Positions 17,749 through 26,924 are shown, numbered from the stretch's first letter. The stretch: 64,000 bases of DNA from Streptomyces sp. F63 (GCF_018070345.1 NZ_JAGPXX010000030.1:1-64000), one strand, 5' to 3'. Numbers and translations: made by a program. Notes: generated by a model from the letters alone, not told the origin.

Positions 17749-18501
17749 TCACTCAGCCGCGCCGCCCGTCCGGGGCCCGGGAGAGTCCGCGGCCGCGCCG
17801 CCGAGCGCCCCGTCCCACCGGCGGTACAGCTTGTGGGGCACGCCCGCCGCGTCCAGTACCCGGCCCGCGACGAAGTCGACCAGGTCCTGGATGTCCGTCG
17901 CGCCCGCGTAGAAGGCCGGTGAGGCGGGGAGCACCACCGCTCCCGCCTCGTCCAGCGCCACGAGGTGGCGCAGCGTCGGCCCGCTCAGCGGCGTCTCCCG
18001 TACGGCCATCACCAGCGGGCGGCGCTCCTTGAGGGTGACGCTCGCCACCCGCTGCAGCAGGTCCTTCGACAGCCCCAGCGCGATGCCGGCCACGGAGGCC
18101 GTGCTCGCCGGGACGACGAGCATCCCCCGTGCCGGGTACGAGCCCGAGGACGGTCCCGCCGCGAGGTCCCCGGCCGGCCAGTACCGCACCGCGTCCAGGT
18201 CCGGCAGGCCGGCCTCGAAGCGGTCCGGGGTGCCGTCCGCGCCCCGGGCCAGCCAGCGGTGCAGGTCCTGCCGCCAGTGCGCGTCCCGGAAGGAGATGCC
18301 CGTCTCGTCCAGCAGCGTGAGCCGGGACGCCCGGCTGACCACCAGGTCCACCGTCTCGCCGGCGTGCAGCAGCGCCCGGAGCACCGCGGCGGCGTAGGGC
18401 GTGCCCGAGGCCCCGGAGACCCCGACGACCCAGGGTCGGCGCCCGGCGCGGGCCGGGGGCGCGCCCCTCGTCTCGTACGGTTCTTCGTGCGGCGGCTCCA
18501 C
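17749..18501 (-). CDS. mqnM: UbiX-like flavin prenyltransferase of the futalosine pathway
   Basis: 250 residues with the UbiX/Pad1 flavoprotein core: VVGVSGASGTPYAAAVLRAL, VVSRASRLTLL, the VPASTASVAGIALGLSKDLLQRVASV block and ERRPLVMAVRETPLS, followed by LPASPAFYAG. It should prenylate FMN to make the cofactor of the UbiD-type decarboxylase MqnL, which is encoded 1.8 kb away. In Streptomyces coelicolor the corresponding set (UbiD-, UbiA- and UbiX-like) belongs to the late menaquinone steps. It is divergent from the rhomboid gene, with 92 bp between starts. Confidence 0.9.
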   Translation of the reverse strand: MEPPHEEPYETRGAPPARAGRRPWVVGVSGASGTPYAAAVLRALLHAGETVDLVVSRASRLTLLDETGISFRDAHWRQDLHRWLARGADGTPDRFEAGLPDLDAVRYWPAGDLAAGPSSGSYPARGMLVVPASTASVAGIALGLSKDLLQRVASVTLKERRPLVMAVRETPLSGPTLRHLVALDEAGAVVLPASPAFYAGATDIQDLVDFVAGRVLDAAGVPHKLYRRWDGALGGAAADSPGPRTGGAAE

Positions 18502-18557
18502 GGTTCGAGCCTATCGGGAGCCCCCGGCCGGAACAGGACAAGGTACCCCGGCCGTTC

Positions 18558-18571
18558 TTCTGGGCAGAAGT
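18558..18571. promoter_or_regulatory. Small inverted repeat between mqnM and the rhomboid gene
   Basis: CTTCT-GGGC-AGAAG forms a 5-bp inverted repeat centred in the 92-bp divergent promoter region. It may be a regulator site or chance. No clear -10/-35 pair could be assigned on either side. Confidence 0.25.
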
Positions 18572-18593
18572 ACACGGAGTGTGAGGGGGCGCG

Positions 18594-19247
18594 ATGACCT
18601 ACGGAAGCCACGGATCCGCCTGGCCGCCACCGGGGCGGCCCGCCCGGCGGCCCGGGCGCAGCGGCGGCGAGAAGGCGAAGGCCGCGGCCGGGCTGATGGC
18701 CGTCTGGGTGGCGCTGCTGTGGCTGCTGGAGTTCGTCGACGTGGCCACCGGCAACTCCCTCGACACCTACGGCGTCTCCCCGCGCGAGGTGGGCGAGCTG
18801 CGCGACGTGGTGCCGGCGGCCTTCCTGCACTTCGGCTTCGACCATGTCGCGGCGAACACCCTTCCGCTGGCCCTGTTCGGCTTCCTCGCCGCGCTGCGCG
18901 GCATCGGCCGCTTCCTGGCGGTCGTCGGCGTGATCGTGGTGACCGGCGGGCTCGGGGTCTGGCTGACGGCCCCCGCCGGGTCCGTCACCGCCGGGGCCTC
19001 GATCGTCGTCTTCGGCCTCTTCGGCTATCTGGTGGTGCGGGGCTTCATCGACAAGGTGGTGACGGACGTCATCGTCGGCCTCGTGATCGCCGTGCTGTAC
19101 GGCTCGATCATCTGGGGCGTGCTGCCCACCGCCGGTTCCGTCAGCTGGCAGGGGCATCTCTTCGGGCTGATCGGCGGGGTGCTCGCGGCGGTGGTGTTCC
19201 GCCGCCGGGCCGGCGCCGGCGGACGCCGGGAGACCGTCATCGGCTGA
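18594..19247 (+). CDS. Rhomboid-family intramembrane serine protease
   Basis: 217 residues with six hydrophobic segments after a basic, Gly/Pro-rich N terminus. Catalytic Ser is in TAGASIVVFG and catalytic His in WQGHLFGLIGG. The HFGFDHVAANTLPL block is the conserved loop-1/TM2 region. Rhomboids cleave membrane protein substrates within the bilayer. The ATG has GAGGGG about 5-8 bases upstream. It splits the minus-strand mqnM from mqnP and mqnL, so it is transcribed against its neighbours. The substrate is unknown. Confidence 0.9.
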   Translation: MTYGSHGSAWPPPGRPARRPGRSGGEKAKAAAGLMAVWVALLWLLEFVDVATGNSLDTYGVSPREVGELRDVVPAAFLHFGFDHVAANTLPLALFGFLAALRGIGRFLAVVGVIVVTGGLGVWLTAPAGSVTAGASIVVFGLFGYLVVRGFIDKVVTDVIVGLVIAVLYGSIIWGVLPTAGSVSWQGHLFGLIGGVLAAVVFRRRAGAGGRRETVIG

Positions 19248-19345
19248 CCGCCGCGGGGCGGCCTCCCGCCCCGGCGCCCGGCCCGGCCCGCCCCGGCGCC
19301 CGGCCCGCGGCCCGGCGTCCGGTGCGCCGCGGTGCGCCCGGCGGC

Positions 19346-20320
19346 TCAGACGCTCAGCCCGCGCGCCACCAGGTCGAACAGGGTGAACACGAACAGCACC
19401 ACGCCGATCACGCCATTGACCGTGAAGAACGCCCGGTTCAGCCGGGACAGGTCGTGCGGCCGCACGATCGCGTGCTCGTAGACGAACGCCACCGCCACGA
19501 TCGCCAGACCCACCCAGAAGAACGCGCCCGCGCCGGTCACCGCCCCGTACCAGGCGAGCAGGCCCGTGGTGACGACATGCGCCCCCCGCGCGCCGTGCAG
19601 CGCGGCCGGGACGCCGAACCGGGCGGGCACGGAGCGCACGCCCTCGGCGCGGTCCGCCGCGACGTCCTGGCTGCCGAAGATCAGGTCGAAGCCGCCGATC
19701 CACACGCCGACGGCGAGCCCGAGGACCACCGCGTCCCAGGACCAGGCCCCCGTCACCGCGATCCACGCGCCGACCGGGCCGATCGCCTGGGCCAGCCCCA
19801 GAATGGCGTGCGGGAAGTCCGTGAACCGCTTGCCGTACGGATAGACCACCATCGGCACGACGGCGAGCGGCGCCAGCGCCAGGCAGAGCGGGTTGAGGAG
19901 CGCCGCCGCGGCCAGGAAGACGGCGAGGGCGATCAGCGCGCCCGTCCAGGCGGAGCGCACCGACATCGCGCCGGTCACCAGCTCCCGCCCCGCCGTGCGC
20001 GGATTGCGGGCGTCTATCTCCCGGTCGATGATCCGGTTGGCGGCCATGGCGAAGGTCCGCAGCCCCACCATCGCCACGGTGACGAGGAACAGCTCCCACC
20101 AGTGGACCGTCCCGTCGTCCAGGAACATCGCGGTGAGCGAGGCGATGTACGCGAAGGGCAGCGCGAACACCGAGTGCTCGATCATCACCAGCCGCAGGAA
20201 GGCCCGGACCCCGCCCTTCCCGGCGCCCTTCCCGGCGGGCGGCGCGGGGACGGACCCCGGCCGCGGCACGGGCTCCCGCCCGGGCACGGAGCGGCCGGAG
20301 GCCGCCGGACCGGCGCTCAC
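19346..20320 (-). CDS. mqnP: UbiA-family prenyltransferase of the futalosine pathway
   Basis: MqnP attaches the polyprenyl tail to the dihydroxynaphthoate precursor at the membrane. The 324-residue protein has multiple TM helices and the two Asp-rich prenyl diphosphate motifs: NRIIDREIDARNPRT and DLIFGSQDVAADRAEG. PYGKRFTDFPHAILGLAQAIGP is the family loop. The GTG start overlaps the mqnL stop by 4 bp (GTGA), so translation is coupled to the upstream UbiD-like gene. The first 38 residues are Pro/Gly-rich and lie outside the membrane domain. Confidence 0.93.
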   Translation of the reverse strand: MSAGPAASGRSVPGREPVPRPGSVPAPPAGKGAGKGGVRAFLRLVMIEHSVFALPFAYIASLTAMFLDDGTVHWWELFLVTVAMVGLRTFAMAANRIIDREIDARNPRTAGRELVTGAMSVRSAWTGALIALAVFLAAAALLNPLCLALAPLAVVPMVVYPYGKRFTDFPHAILGLAQAIGPVGAWIAVTGAWSWDAVVLGLAVGVWIGGFDLIFGSQDVAADRAEGVRSVPARFGVPAALHGARGAHVVTTGLLAWYGAVTGAGAFFWVGLAIVAVAFVYEHAIVRPHDLSRLNRAFFTVNGVIGVVLFVFTLFDLVARGLSV

Positions 20321-21768
20321 AGCCCGTACTCCGCCCAGCGCCGGCTGACCAGCTCGGCGGTCTCCGGGTCCGGCAGCACCATGCGCGGCCAGCCGCCGTC
20401 CCGCGTGTAGCCCTCCTCCGGCAGCTTCGCGGTGGCGTCGATGCCGGCCTTGCCGCCCCAGAACTGCTGGTAGGAGGCGTGGTCGAGATGGTCCACCGGG
20501 CCCTCGGCCACCGTGAGGTCACGGGAGTAGTCGGTGTTGCCCAGCGCCCGCCAGGCCACCTCGTGCAGATCGTGCACATCGCAGTCGGAGTCGACCACGA
20601 TGATCAGCTTGGTGAGCGACATCATGTGCGCGCCCCAGATGGCGTGCATCACCTTCTGCGCGTGCTTCGGGTACTTCTTGTCGATCGAGACGATCGCGCA
20701 GTTGTGGAAACCGCCGGCCTCGGGGAGGTGGTAGTCCACGATGTCCGGCACGATGATCTTGAGCAGCGGCAGGAAGAACCGCTCGGTGGCCCGGCCCAGC
20801 GGACCGTCCTCCGTCGGCGGCCGGCCGACCACGATCGACTGCAGCAGCGGCCGCTTCCGCATCGTCACGCAGTCGATGGTCAGTGCGGGGAACGGTTCCT
20901 GCGGGGTGTAGAAGCCGGTGTGGTCGCCGAACGGCCCCTCCGGCAGCATCCGCCCCGGCTCCAGCCAGCCCTCCAGCACCACCTCGGCCCGGGCCGGCAC
21001 CTGCAGCGGCACCGTCTTGCAGTCGGCCATCTCGACCCGCTTGCCCTGCACGAAACCGGCGAAGAGGTACTCGTCGATGTCGCCGGGGAGCGGGGCCGTG
21101 GAGGCGTACGTCACCGCCGGCGGGCAGCCGAACGCGATGGCGACGGGCAGCCGCTCACCGCGCCGGGCGGCCGTCTGGTAGTGGTTGCGGCTGTCCTTGT
21201 GGATCTGCCAGTGCATGCCGATGGTGCGCCGGTCGTGCCGCTGCAGCCGGTAGAGGCCGAGATTCCGGATCCCGGTCTCCGGGTCCTTCGTGTGGGTGAG
21301 GCCGAGGTTGAAGAAGGAACCGCCGTCCTCGGGCCAGGTGAACAGCGCGGGCAGCCGGTCGAGGTCGACCTCGTCGCCGGTGAGGACGGTCTCCTGGACG
21401 GGCGCGTCCTTGACCTTCTTCGGCGGCACGTGTGCCATGCCGGCGAGCTTCCCGAACGCCTCCCGCATCCCCACGAAACCGTGCGGCAGCTCGGGCCTGA
21501 GCAGCCCGCCGATCCTGTCGCCGATGTCCGCGTAGGAGGTCAGGCCGAGGGCCTTGAGCAGCCGGCGGTCGGTGCCGAAGACGTTCATCGCCAGCGGCAT
21601 CGAGGAGCCCTTGACGTTCTCGAAGAGCAGCGCGGGACCGCCGGCCTTGTTGACCCGGTCGGTGATCTCCCCCACTTCCAGATAGGGGTCCACCTCGGCC
21701 TTGACGCGCTTGAGGTCACCGTCGCGCTCCAGCGCCCGCAGCAGCGCGCGCAGATCGTCGTAAGCCAT
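20317..21768 (-). CDS. mqnL: UbiD-family decarboxylase of the futalosine pathway
   Basis: MqnL decarboxylates the naphthoate intermediate using prenylated FMN made by MqnM. 483 residues, full family length, with LRALLRALERDGDLKRVKAEVDPYLEVGEI at the N terminus, ENVKGSSMPLAMNVFGT, the MHWQIHKDSRNHYQ and EGWLEPGRMLPEGPFGDHTGFY cofactor/active-site blocks, and EAGGFHNCAIVSIDKKYPKHA. It precedes mqnP with a 4-bp overlap. It diverges from the PLDc_N gene at 21857. Confidence 0.95.
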   Translation of the reverse strand: MAYDDLRALLRALERDGDLKRVKAEVDPYLEVGEITDRVNKAGGPALLFENVKGSSMPLAMNVFGTDRRLLKALGLTSYADIGDRIGGLLRPELPHGFVGMREAFGKLAGMAHVPPKKVKDAPVQETVLTGDEVDLDRLPALFTWPEDGGSFFNLGLTHTKDPETGIRNLGLYRLQRHDRRTIGMHWQIHKDSRNHYQTAARRGERLPVAIAFGCPPAVTYASTAPLPGDIDEYLFAGFVQGKRVEMADCKTVPLQVPARAEVVLEGWLEPGRMLPEGPFGDHTGFYTPQEPFPALTIDCVTMRKRPLLQSIVVGRPPTEDGPLGRATERFFLPLLKIIVPDIVDYHLPEAGGFHNCAIVSIDKKYPKHAQKVMHAIWGAHMMSLTKLIIVVDSDCDVHDLHEVAWRALGNTDYSRDLTVAEGPVDHLDHASYQQFWGGKAGIDATAKLPEEGYTRDGGWPRMVLPDPETAELVSRRWAEYGL

Positions 21769-21856
21769 GCGGACCAGTATCCGTCACCCCGTACGCTGGA
21801 CTTGTCACCGGGGCTGTCCCGGATCCGCCACCGTACTTCAGGGGGCCTGCTCCGAC

Positions 21857-22198
21857 ATGTTGAGGTATCTGCCGTTTCTCCTGGTCCTGGGGTTGTGGAT
21901 CTACGCGTTCATCGACTGCCTCAACACACCCGAGGACCAGGTCCGCAAGCTGCCCAAGCCGGTGTGGGTGCTCATCGTGGTGCTCTTCGGCTATGTGCTC
22001 TTCGGCTCCCTCGCCTGGCTGCTGGCCGGACGCCCGCGGCGGACCGCCGGGGGCGGCGGCTGGGGCGGACGGGGCGTACGCGGCGGCGGGCAGTGGATCG
22101 CCCCCGACGACAACCCCGACTTCCTCCGCTCCCTCGACGACGAGCACAAGGACCGCAAGAGGGACGGCAACGGCCCGGACGACGGCCCGAAGGGCTGA
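21857..22198 (+). CDS. PLDc_N-domain small membrane protein
   Basis: 113 residues. The N-terminal two-helix unit MLRYLPFLLVLGLWIYAFIDC and WVLIVVLFGYVLFGSLAWLLAG, separated by CLNTPEDQVRKLPKP, is the phospholipase D nuclease N-terminal-type domain common as a stand-alone actinobacterial membrane protein. The tail is Gly-rich, then acidic, and ends in a charged DNPDFLRSLDDEHKDRKR segment. No catalytic PLD motif follows, so it is not a phospholipase. GGGGGCC lies about 10 bases before the ATG. Function is unknown. Confidence 0.85.
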   Translation: MLRYLPFLLVLGLWIYAFIDCLNTPEDQVRKLPKPVWVLIVVLFGYVLFGSLAWLLAGRPRRTAGGGGWGGRGVRGGGQWIAPDDNPDFLRSLDDEHKDRKRDGNGPDDGPKG

Positions 22199-22239
22199 CC
22201 GGCCCGGGACGGGCCCGCGCGCCCGGATTCTGCGGCACG

Positions 22240-22278
22240 ACGTGAAGGCGCCCCCGGTGGCCGGGGGCGCCTTCACGT
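22240..22278. terminator. Perfect 18-bp inverted repeat, bidirectional terminator
   Basis: ACGTGAAGGCGCCCCCGG (22240-22257), a 3-nt TGG loop, and its exact complement (22261-22278) lie between the PLDc_N stop and the ccsB stop, which converge. The symmetry makes it equally strong in both directions. Confidence 0.9.
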
Positions 22279-22280
22279 GT

Positions 22281-22316
<36 letters not shown>

Positions 22317-22333
22317 CGCGGAGGGTCCTCCGC

Positions 22334-23443
22334 TCACACCCCGGCGTAGGAGTGCTTGCCGGTGACGAAGATGTTGACGCCGTAGTAGTTGAAGAGGAAG
22401 CAGGCGAAGGCGATCAGCGCGATGTACGCGGCCTTCCGGCCCTTCCAGCCGGCCGTGGCGCGGGCGTGCAGATAGCCGGCGTAGGCGACCCAGGTGATGA
22501 ACGACCAGACCTCCTTGGGGTCCCAGCCCCAGTAGCGGCCCCAGGCCGCCTCGGCCCAGATGGCACCCGCGATGATCGTGAAGGTCCAGAGCGGGAAGAC
22601 CAGCGCGTTGACGCGGTACGCGAACTTGTCGAGGGTGGCGGCCGCCGGGAGCCGGCTCAGCACCGAGTCGGCGAAGGCGCCGGGCCGCTTGCCCCCCGGC
22701 GCCGCCAGCTTCGCCTCGTAGCGGTCGCGGAAGAGGAAGAGCACCGTGCCGACGGCGCCGAGGTAGAACACCCCGCCGGAGATGATCGCGCAGGAGACGT
22801 GGATCCACAGCCAGTACGAGTCGAGGGCCGGGACGAGCTGGTCGCTCTCCGTGTAGAGCACGGAGACGGCGAGGCCGAGGTCGAGCAGCACCGTGGTGAC
22901 CAGCGGCAGCCCCAGCCAGCGCACCGGCTTCTTCGCGAGCAGCAGAGCGAGGTAGGAGCCGACCACGACCATCGAGAAGGCCGTGGAGAACTCGTACATG
23001 TTGCCCCAGGGGGCGCGCTCCACGGACAGGGCGCGGGTCAGCACCCCGCCGGCGTGCAGCAGGAAGGCCAGGGTGGTGAGCGAGACGGCGATCCGGCCGT
23101 AGAGGTCGCCGCCCTCGTCGCCACCCGCCGCGCCCGGCCCGTCGGGTACGTCCCGGCCGCCGGCCGGACCGCGGGTGACGACCTGCGGACGCTCCAGGAC
23201 GGTGGTGCCGCCCCGGCCGGTGACCTGCACGGCGGGCGCGGGCGCGGACGCGGGCGCGGGCGCGGCCCGCCCCTCGGGCTTCTCGGTCAGCGCGGCCGCC
23301 GTGCGGCCGACCTTGCTGCGGCTGCCCAGCACCCACTCCGCCATGTGGGCGCCGAAAGCCAGGGTGTAGACGGCCATCGCGGAGTAGATCAGCACATTGC
23401 TGATGCTGGCCAAATTCTCGTTGGCTGCGGCTGCCAGGTTCAC
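22334..23443 (-). CDS. ccsB: Cytochrome c biogenesis protein CcsB/CcsA, heme-handling subunit
   Basis: System II cytochrome c synthase subunit that presents heme to apocytochrome outside the membrane. 369 residues with about eight TM helices and the tryptophan-rich WWD heme motif in WGRYWGWDPKEVWSFITW. Conserved His residues occur in LLHAGGVL, LWIHVSCA and TWVAYAGYLHARA. A cytoplasmic Ala/Pro linker (about 50-110) separates TM1 from the rest. It overlaps the resB stop by 4 bp and is the last gene of the tlpA-ccdA-resB-ccsB run, matching the order Rv0526-Rv0529 of Mycobacterium tuberculosis. Confidence 0.95.
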   Translation of the reverse strand: MNLAAAANENLASISNVLIYSAMAVYTLAFGAHMAEWVLGSRSKVGRTAAALTEKPEGRAAPAPASAPAPAVQVTGRGGTTVLERPQVVTRGPAGGRDVPDGPGAAGGDEGGDLYGRIAVSLTTLAFLLHAGGVLTRALSVERAPWGNMYEFSTAFSMVVVGSYLALLLAKKPVRWLGLPLVTTVLLDLGLAVSVLYTESDQLVPALDSYWLWIHVSCAIISGGVFYLGAVGTVLFLFRDRYEAKLAAPGGKRPGAFADSVLSRLPAAATLDKFAYRVNALVFPLWTFTIIAGAIWAEAAWGRYWGWDPKEVWSFITWVAYAGYLHARATAGWKGRKAAYIALIAFACFLFNYYGVNIFVTGKHSYAGV

Positions 23444-25431
23444 GCGCGCTCTCCTTCGGAGGGGCCGGCGGGATCGGGATTCTCACGGTCGTCGCCGGCT
23501 GGTTCTCCGGCGGCAGTCTCTTCTGCGGTGCCCGCGGCGGGGGTGCCCTCGGGCACGGTGTCCTCGTCGGCGGTGTCCTCGTCAGCGGTGTCGTCGTCGG
23601 CGGTGTCGTCGTCGGCGGTGTCCTCTGCGGCTGTCCCCCGGGCCGCGTCCCCGGCGGCGTACCGCGCCGCGGCTTCGTCCTGCGCGCCCTCCGGCGCACC
23701 GTCCGAGCCGTCCGCGCCGTCCGCCGTGTCATCCGGCTCGGGTGCCGGCGGGGCCGTCTCCCGGAGGGCCACGGCCAGTTCGGCGAGCTCCTCCGGGAGC
23801 CGGGGTGACTCGCTGCGGCCCAGGGCGGCCATCTCCACGACCGTGCCGCTGCCGTCGGCGGCGGGCCGCGCGCGGACCCAGATCCGGCGCCGCTGGATGA
23901 ACAGCGAGGCCGCGAGTCCGAGCAGCGCGGCGACGGCACCGCCGAGGGCCCAGCCCTTGCCGGGCTGGCTGGAGATCTGGAAGCTGGCCCACTCCTCGAC
24001 GCCGTCAAAGCTCAGCGAACCCTGCCCGTCCGGCAGTTGCACGGTCTCGCCGGGCCGCAGGAACTTCCGGAAGAGGTCGCCGTTCTCCTTGAACTGCTTC
24101 ATCTTCCGGGTGTCGAGCTGGTACACGTTCTGCGGGATGCCCGAGTCGACGCCGAGGCTGCCCATGAAGGCGTTGATCGACAGCACCGGGTAGTCCAGCG
24201 CCGGGAAGGTGGAGTGCGGGCCCCGCACCTCGTCCAGCGCGAAGGTCGGCAGGAAGCGGCCCTGGAAGCCGAGCTGGGTCTTCTTCCCGTCCTTGTCCCG
24301 CGCGTCGGGCACCTTGACGACGCCCACGGAGGTGTTGTTGGTGTCCTGCGGCAGGAACGGCACCGGCCCCTGGTACGCCACGTCGCCCTGGCCGTCCTTG
24401 ACGGTGACGACGGGCGCGTAGCCGTAGCCGATCAGATAGACCTTGGTGCCGTCGACCTCCAGCGGATGGTTGACCTCGATGCTCGCCTTCCGCTCCGCGC
24501 CGTCCGCGCCGTTCCAGTGGGTGACGTCGGCGCGGAACGTGCGCGGGGTGCCCTTCTGCGGGCCGCCGCGCTCGAAGGTGGCCTCGAAGTCGTCCAGCCG
24601 GAAGCCGAAGGGCGTGAGCTGGTCGGTGTCGTAGAGGCTGGCGGCGCGGAAGTCGTCGTACTGGGGAAGGGTGTTGGTGAAGCCGTCGCCCTTGACGATC
24701 AGCTTGCCGCCCTCGGCCTTCCACAGGCTGCCCGCCGCGAAGGCCAGGAGCAGCACGATGAGCGCGATGTGGAAGACGAGGTTCCCCGCCTCCCGCAGAT
24801 AGCCCTTCTCGGCGGCGGCCGTGTCCCCGCCGAGCCGCGCCCGGAAACGGCGCCGGCGCAGCGTGCGGTGGGCGGCGCCGAGCACCTCCTCCGGCGTGGC
24901 GGCGGTCCGCCAGGTCGTGTACGCGGGGAGCCGGGCGAGGCGGCTCGGGCCGGCCGGGGGGCGGCCGCGGAGCTGGCCGGCGAACTGCCAGGTGCGCGGC
25001 ACGATGCAGCCGATGAGGGAGACGAACAGCAGGATGTAGATCGCGGAGAACCACACCGAGCTGTAGACGTGGAACAGGCCCAGCTTGTCGTAGACCGCTG
25101 CCAGCGTCTCGTTGTCGGCCCTGAACTGCTCGACCGCCATGGGGTCGATACCGGTCTGCGGGATCAGGGAGCCGGGGATCGCGCCCAGCGACAGCAGGAG
25201 GAGCAGCAGCAGCGCCACCCGCATCGAGGTGAGCTGCCGCCAGAACCAGCGGGCCCAGCCGATGACGCCCAGGCCGGGCAGCGGGGCGCTCTCGTCGGGG
25301 GCGGTGGACAGCTGGGAGCCGGCCGCGCCGAGGCCGGGCTCGGCCCCGGCCCGGCCGTCGGGGTCGGACCGGCCGTCGGGGTCGGACCGGGCATCGGCGT
25401 TGGCGGCGGCGTTCTTCGTCGTCTCGGCCAT
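23440..25431 (-). CDS. resB: Cytochrome c biogenesis protein ResB/Ccs1
   Basis: Partner of CcsB that binds apocytochrome. 663 residues: three N-terminal TM helices (LTSMRVALLLLLLLSLGAIPG and others), a large external beta-rich domain (about 250-500, with RADVTHWNGADG and GYGYAPVVTVKDGQGD), a fourth TM (GWALGGAVAALLGLAASLFI) and a long acidic tail. The tail carries a codon-level repeat giving Asp-Thr-Ala-Asp/Glu-Asp units near 610-640. Starts 3 bp after the ccdA stop. The low-complexity ends make it longer than typical ResB. Confidence 0.93.
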   Translation of the reverse strand: MAETTKNAAANADARSDPDGRSDPDGRAGAEPGLGAAGSQLSTAPDESAPLPGLGVIGWARWFWRQLTSMRVALLLLLLLSLGAIPGSLIPQTGIDPMAVEQFRADNETLAAVYDKLGLFHVYSSVWFSAIYILLFVSLIGCIVPRTWQFAGQLRGRPPAGPSRLARLPAYTTWRTAATPEEVLGAAHRTLRRRRFRARLGGDTAAAEKGYLREAGNLVFHIALIVLLLAFAAGSLWKAEGGKLIVKGDGFTNTLPQYDDFRAASLYDTDQLTPFGFRLDDFEATFERGGPQKGTPRTFRADVTHWNGADGAERKASIEVNHPLEVDGTKVYLIGYGYAPVVTVKDGQGDVAYQGPVPFLPQDTNNTSVGVVKVPDARDKDGKKTQLGFQGRFLPTFALDEVRGPHSTFPALDYPVLSINAFMGSLGVDSGIPQNVYQLDTRKMKQFKENGDLFRKFLRPGETVQLPDGQGSLSFDGVEEWASFQISSQPGKGWALGGAVAALLGLAASLFIQRRRIWVRARPAADGSGTVVEMAALGRSESPRLPEELAELAVALRETAPPAPEPDDTADGADGSDGAPEGAQDEAAARYAAGDAARGTAAEDTADDDTADDDTADEDTADEDTVPEGTPAAGTAEETAAGEPAGDDRENPDPAGPSEGERA

Positions 25432-25434
25432 GGT

Positions 25435-26199
25435 TCAGATTCCCGGGGTGAAGGTGGAGGACCAGACCTGGAGGCCGCCGATCAGCCGGTCCCAGATGCC
25501 CGTGACGAGCAGCAGGCCGACGAGGACCAGCATCAGGCCGCCCGCCCGCATCACCCACACATAGTGCCGTTTGACCCAGGAGAAGGCGCCGAGCGCGCGC
25601 CGGAACGCGACCGCGGCGAGCAGGAACGGCACCCCCAGCCCCAGGCAGTAGGCGACGGTGAGCAGGGCGCCGCGGGCGGCGCTGGCCTCGTTGAAGGCGA
25701 GGGTGTTGACGGCGGCGAGGGTCGGGCCGATGCACGGCGTCCAGCCGATGCCGAAGAGCACGCCCAGCAGCGGCGCCCCGGCCAGACCCATCGCGGGTCT
25801 GCGGTGGAAGCGGAACTCGCGCTGGGCGAAACCGCCCATCACACCCATGAAGGCGAGGCCCAGCACGATGGTGAGGGCGCCGAGGACCTTGGTGATCGTC
25901 TCCCGGTACTCCTCCAGCGTGAAGCCGAAGTTCCCGAAGAGGGTGCCGTAGGAGACGAAGACGGCGGTGAAGCCGAGGATGAACAGCGAGGCGCCGGCCG
26001 CCATCCGCCCTTTGCGGGCGTCGGCCAGATCGCTGCCGCTGACACCGGTGACGTAGCTGAGGTAGCCCGGCACCAGGGGCAGCACGCAGGGAGAGAAGAA
26101 GGAGACGAGTCCGGCGAGCACGGCGATCGGCAGGGCGAGCAGCAGCGCCCCGCTGAGCACGGTCTGGTTGAACGTCTCGGCGGCGAGAAGCGTCGTCAC
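25435..26199 (-). CDS. ccdA: Cytochrome c biogenesis protein CcdA, thiol electron carrier
   Basis: Moves reducing equivalents across the membrane to the external thioredoxin TlpA, keeping apocytochrome cysteines reduced. 254 residues, six TM helices, with the two redox cysteines in FFSPCVLPLVPGYL and GWTPCIGPTLAAV. The GTG start at 26199 lies 4 bp after the tlpA stop. Standard length for the short CcdA form. Confidence 0.95.
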   Translation of the reverse strand: MTTLLAAETFNQTVLSGALLLALPIAVLAGLVSFFSPCVLPLVPGYLSYVTGVSGSDLADARKGRMAAGASLFILGFTAVFVSYGTLFGNFGFTLEEYRETITKVLGALTIVLGLAFMGVMGGFAQREFRFHRRPAMGLAGAPLLGVLFGIGWTPCIGPTLAAVNTLAFNEASAARGALLTVAYCLGLGVPFLLAAVAFRRALGAFSWVKRHYVWVMRAGGLMLVLVGLLLVTGIWDRLIGGLQVWSSTFTPGI

Positions 26200-26203
26200 G
26201 GGA

Positions 26204-26821
26204 TCACTTCTCCGCGATCAGTGGTTCGATCATCTCGCGCAGCTCGTCCTCGTCCAGCGGCTTGAGGGCGCGGGCGGCGATCTTCCCCTCCCGGTCGATG
26301 ACGAGGGTGGAGGGGATGGCCTTGGGGTTGAGGCTGCCCTTGGGGAAGCGGAGCATGAGCTTGCCGACCGGGTCGTAGAGACTCGGATACGGCACCTCGA
26401 ACTCCTTCTCGAACCTTCTCGCCGGGGTGATGTTCGGGTCTCGGGTGTTGATGCCGAGGAACCGCACGCCGCGGTCCTTCGTGTCGTTCGCGACCTTCAC
26501 CAGATGCGGCATCTCGGCCCGGCACGGGGGGCACCAGGAGCCCCAGACGTTGACGACCACGACATCGCCCTTGTGGTCGGCGAGCGCGGCCCGCCCGCCG
26601 TCCACCGTCTCACCGGACAGATCGGGCGCCTTCTGCCGCTCGCCCTTCGCCGCGCGGTCGATACCGCCCTCCCCCGCGACGAAACCGGTGTTGCCCGAGC
26701 CCCCGGTCGTCTCTCCGCCCCCGCAGGCCGTCAGCAGCAGCGTTCCGGCCGCGGCGGCGGCTGCGAGGAGGGCGGTGCGGCGGCGCGGCGTGCGGGCGCG
26801 GGGGGCGTGGCAGGCACTCAT
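26204..26821 (-). CDS. tlpA: TlpA/ResA-like lipoprotein thioredoxin
   Basis: 205-residue lipoprotein: basic N terminus, hydrophobic segment and lipobox LLTAC, then a thioredoxin fold with the redox motif WCPPC in VNVWGSWCPPCRAEMPHL. It should reduce apocytochrome c cysteines outside the membrane, recharged by CcdA. The ATG at 26821 is the best fit to the signal peptide, but the upstream region shows no clear ribosome site, so the start is less certain. First gene of the assembly block, 103 bp after the histidine phosphatase. Confidence 0.9.
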   Translation of the reverse strand: MSACHAPRARTPRRRTALLAAAAAAGTLLLTACGGGETTGGSGNTGFVAGEGGIDRAAKGERQKAPDLSGETVDGGRAALADHKGDVVVVNVWGSWCPPCRAEMPHLVKVANDTKDRGVRFLGINTRDPNITPARRFEKEFEVPYPSLYDPVGKLMLRFPKGSLNPKAIPSTLVIDREGKIAARALKPLDEDELREMIEPLIAEK

Positions 26822-26924
26822 GTGAAAAGTTTCGCATGACCGATTCGCCGATCTTCCGCGCCCCCCTGCGCACTCCCGGAAGCCCCGGAAACCGGCCGTG
26901 CGCAGGGCCCTGGGGGACTCCTCC

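Noticed and set aside
14979..18032. 1017-codon plus-strand frame
   Set aside because: Antisense of UdgX, MqnE, Lrp and part of mqnM; no motif or ribosome site.
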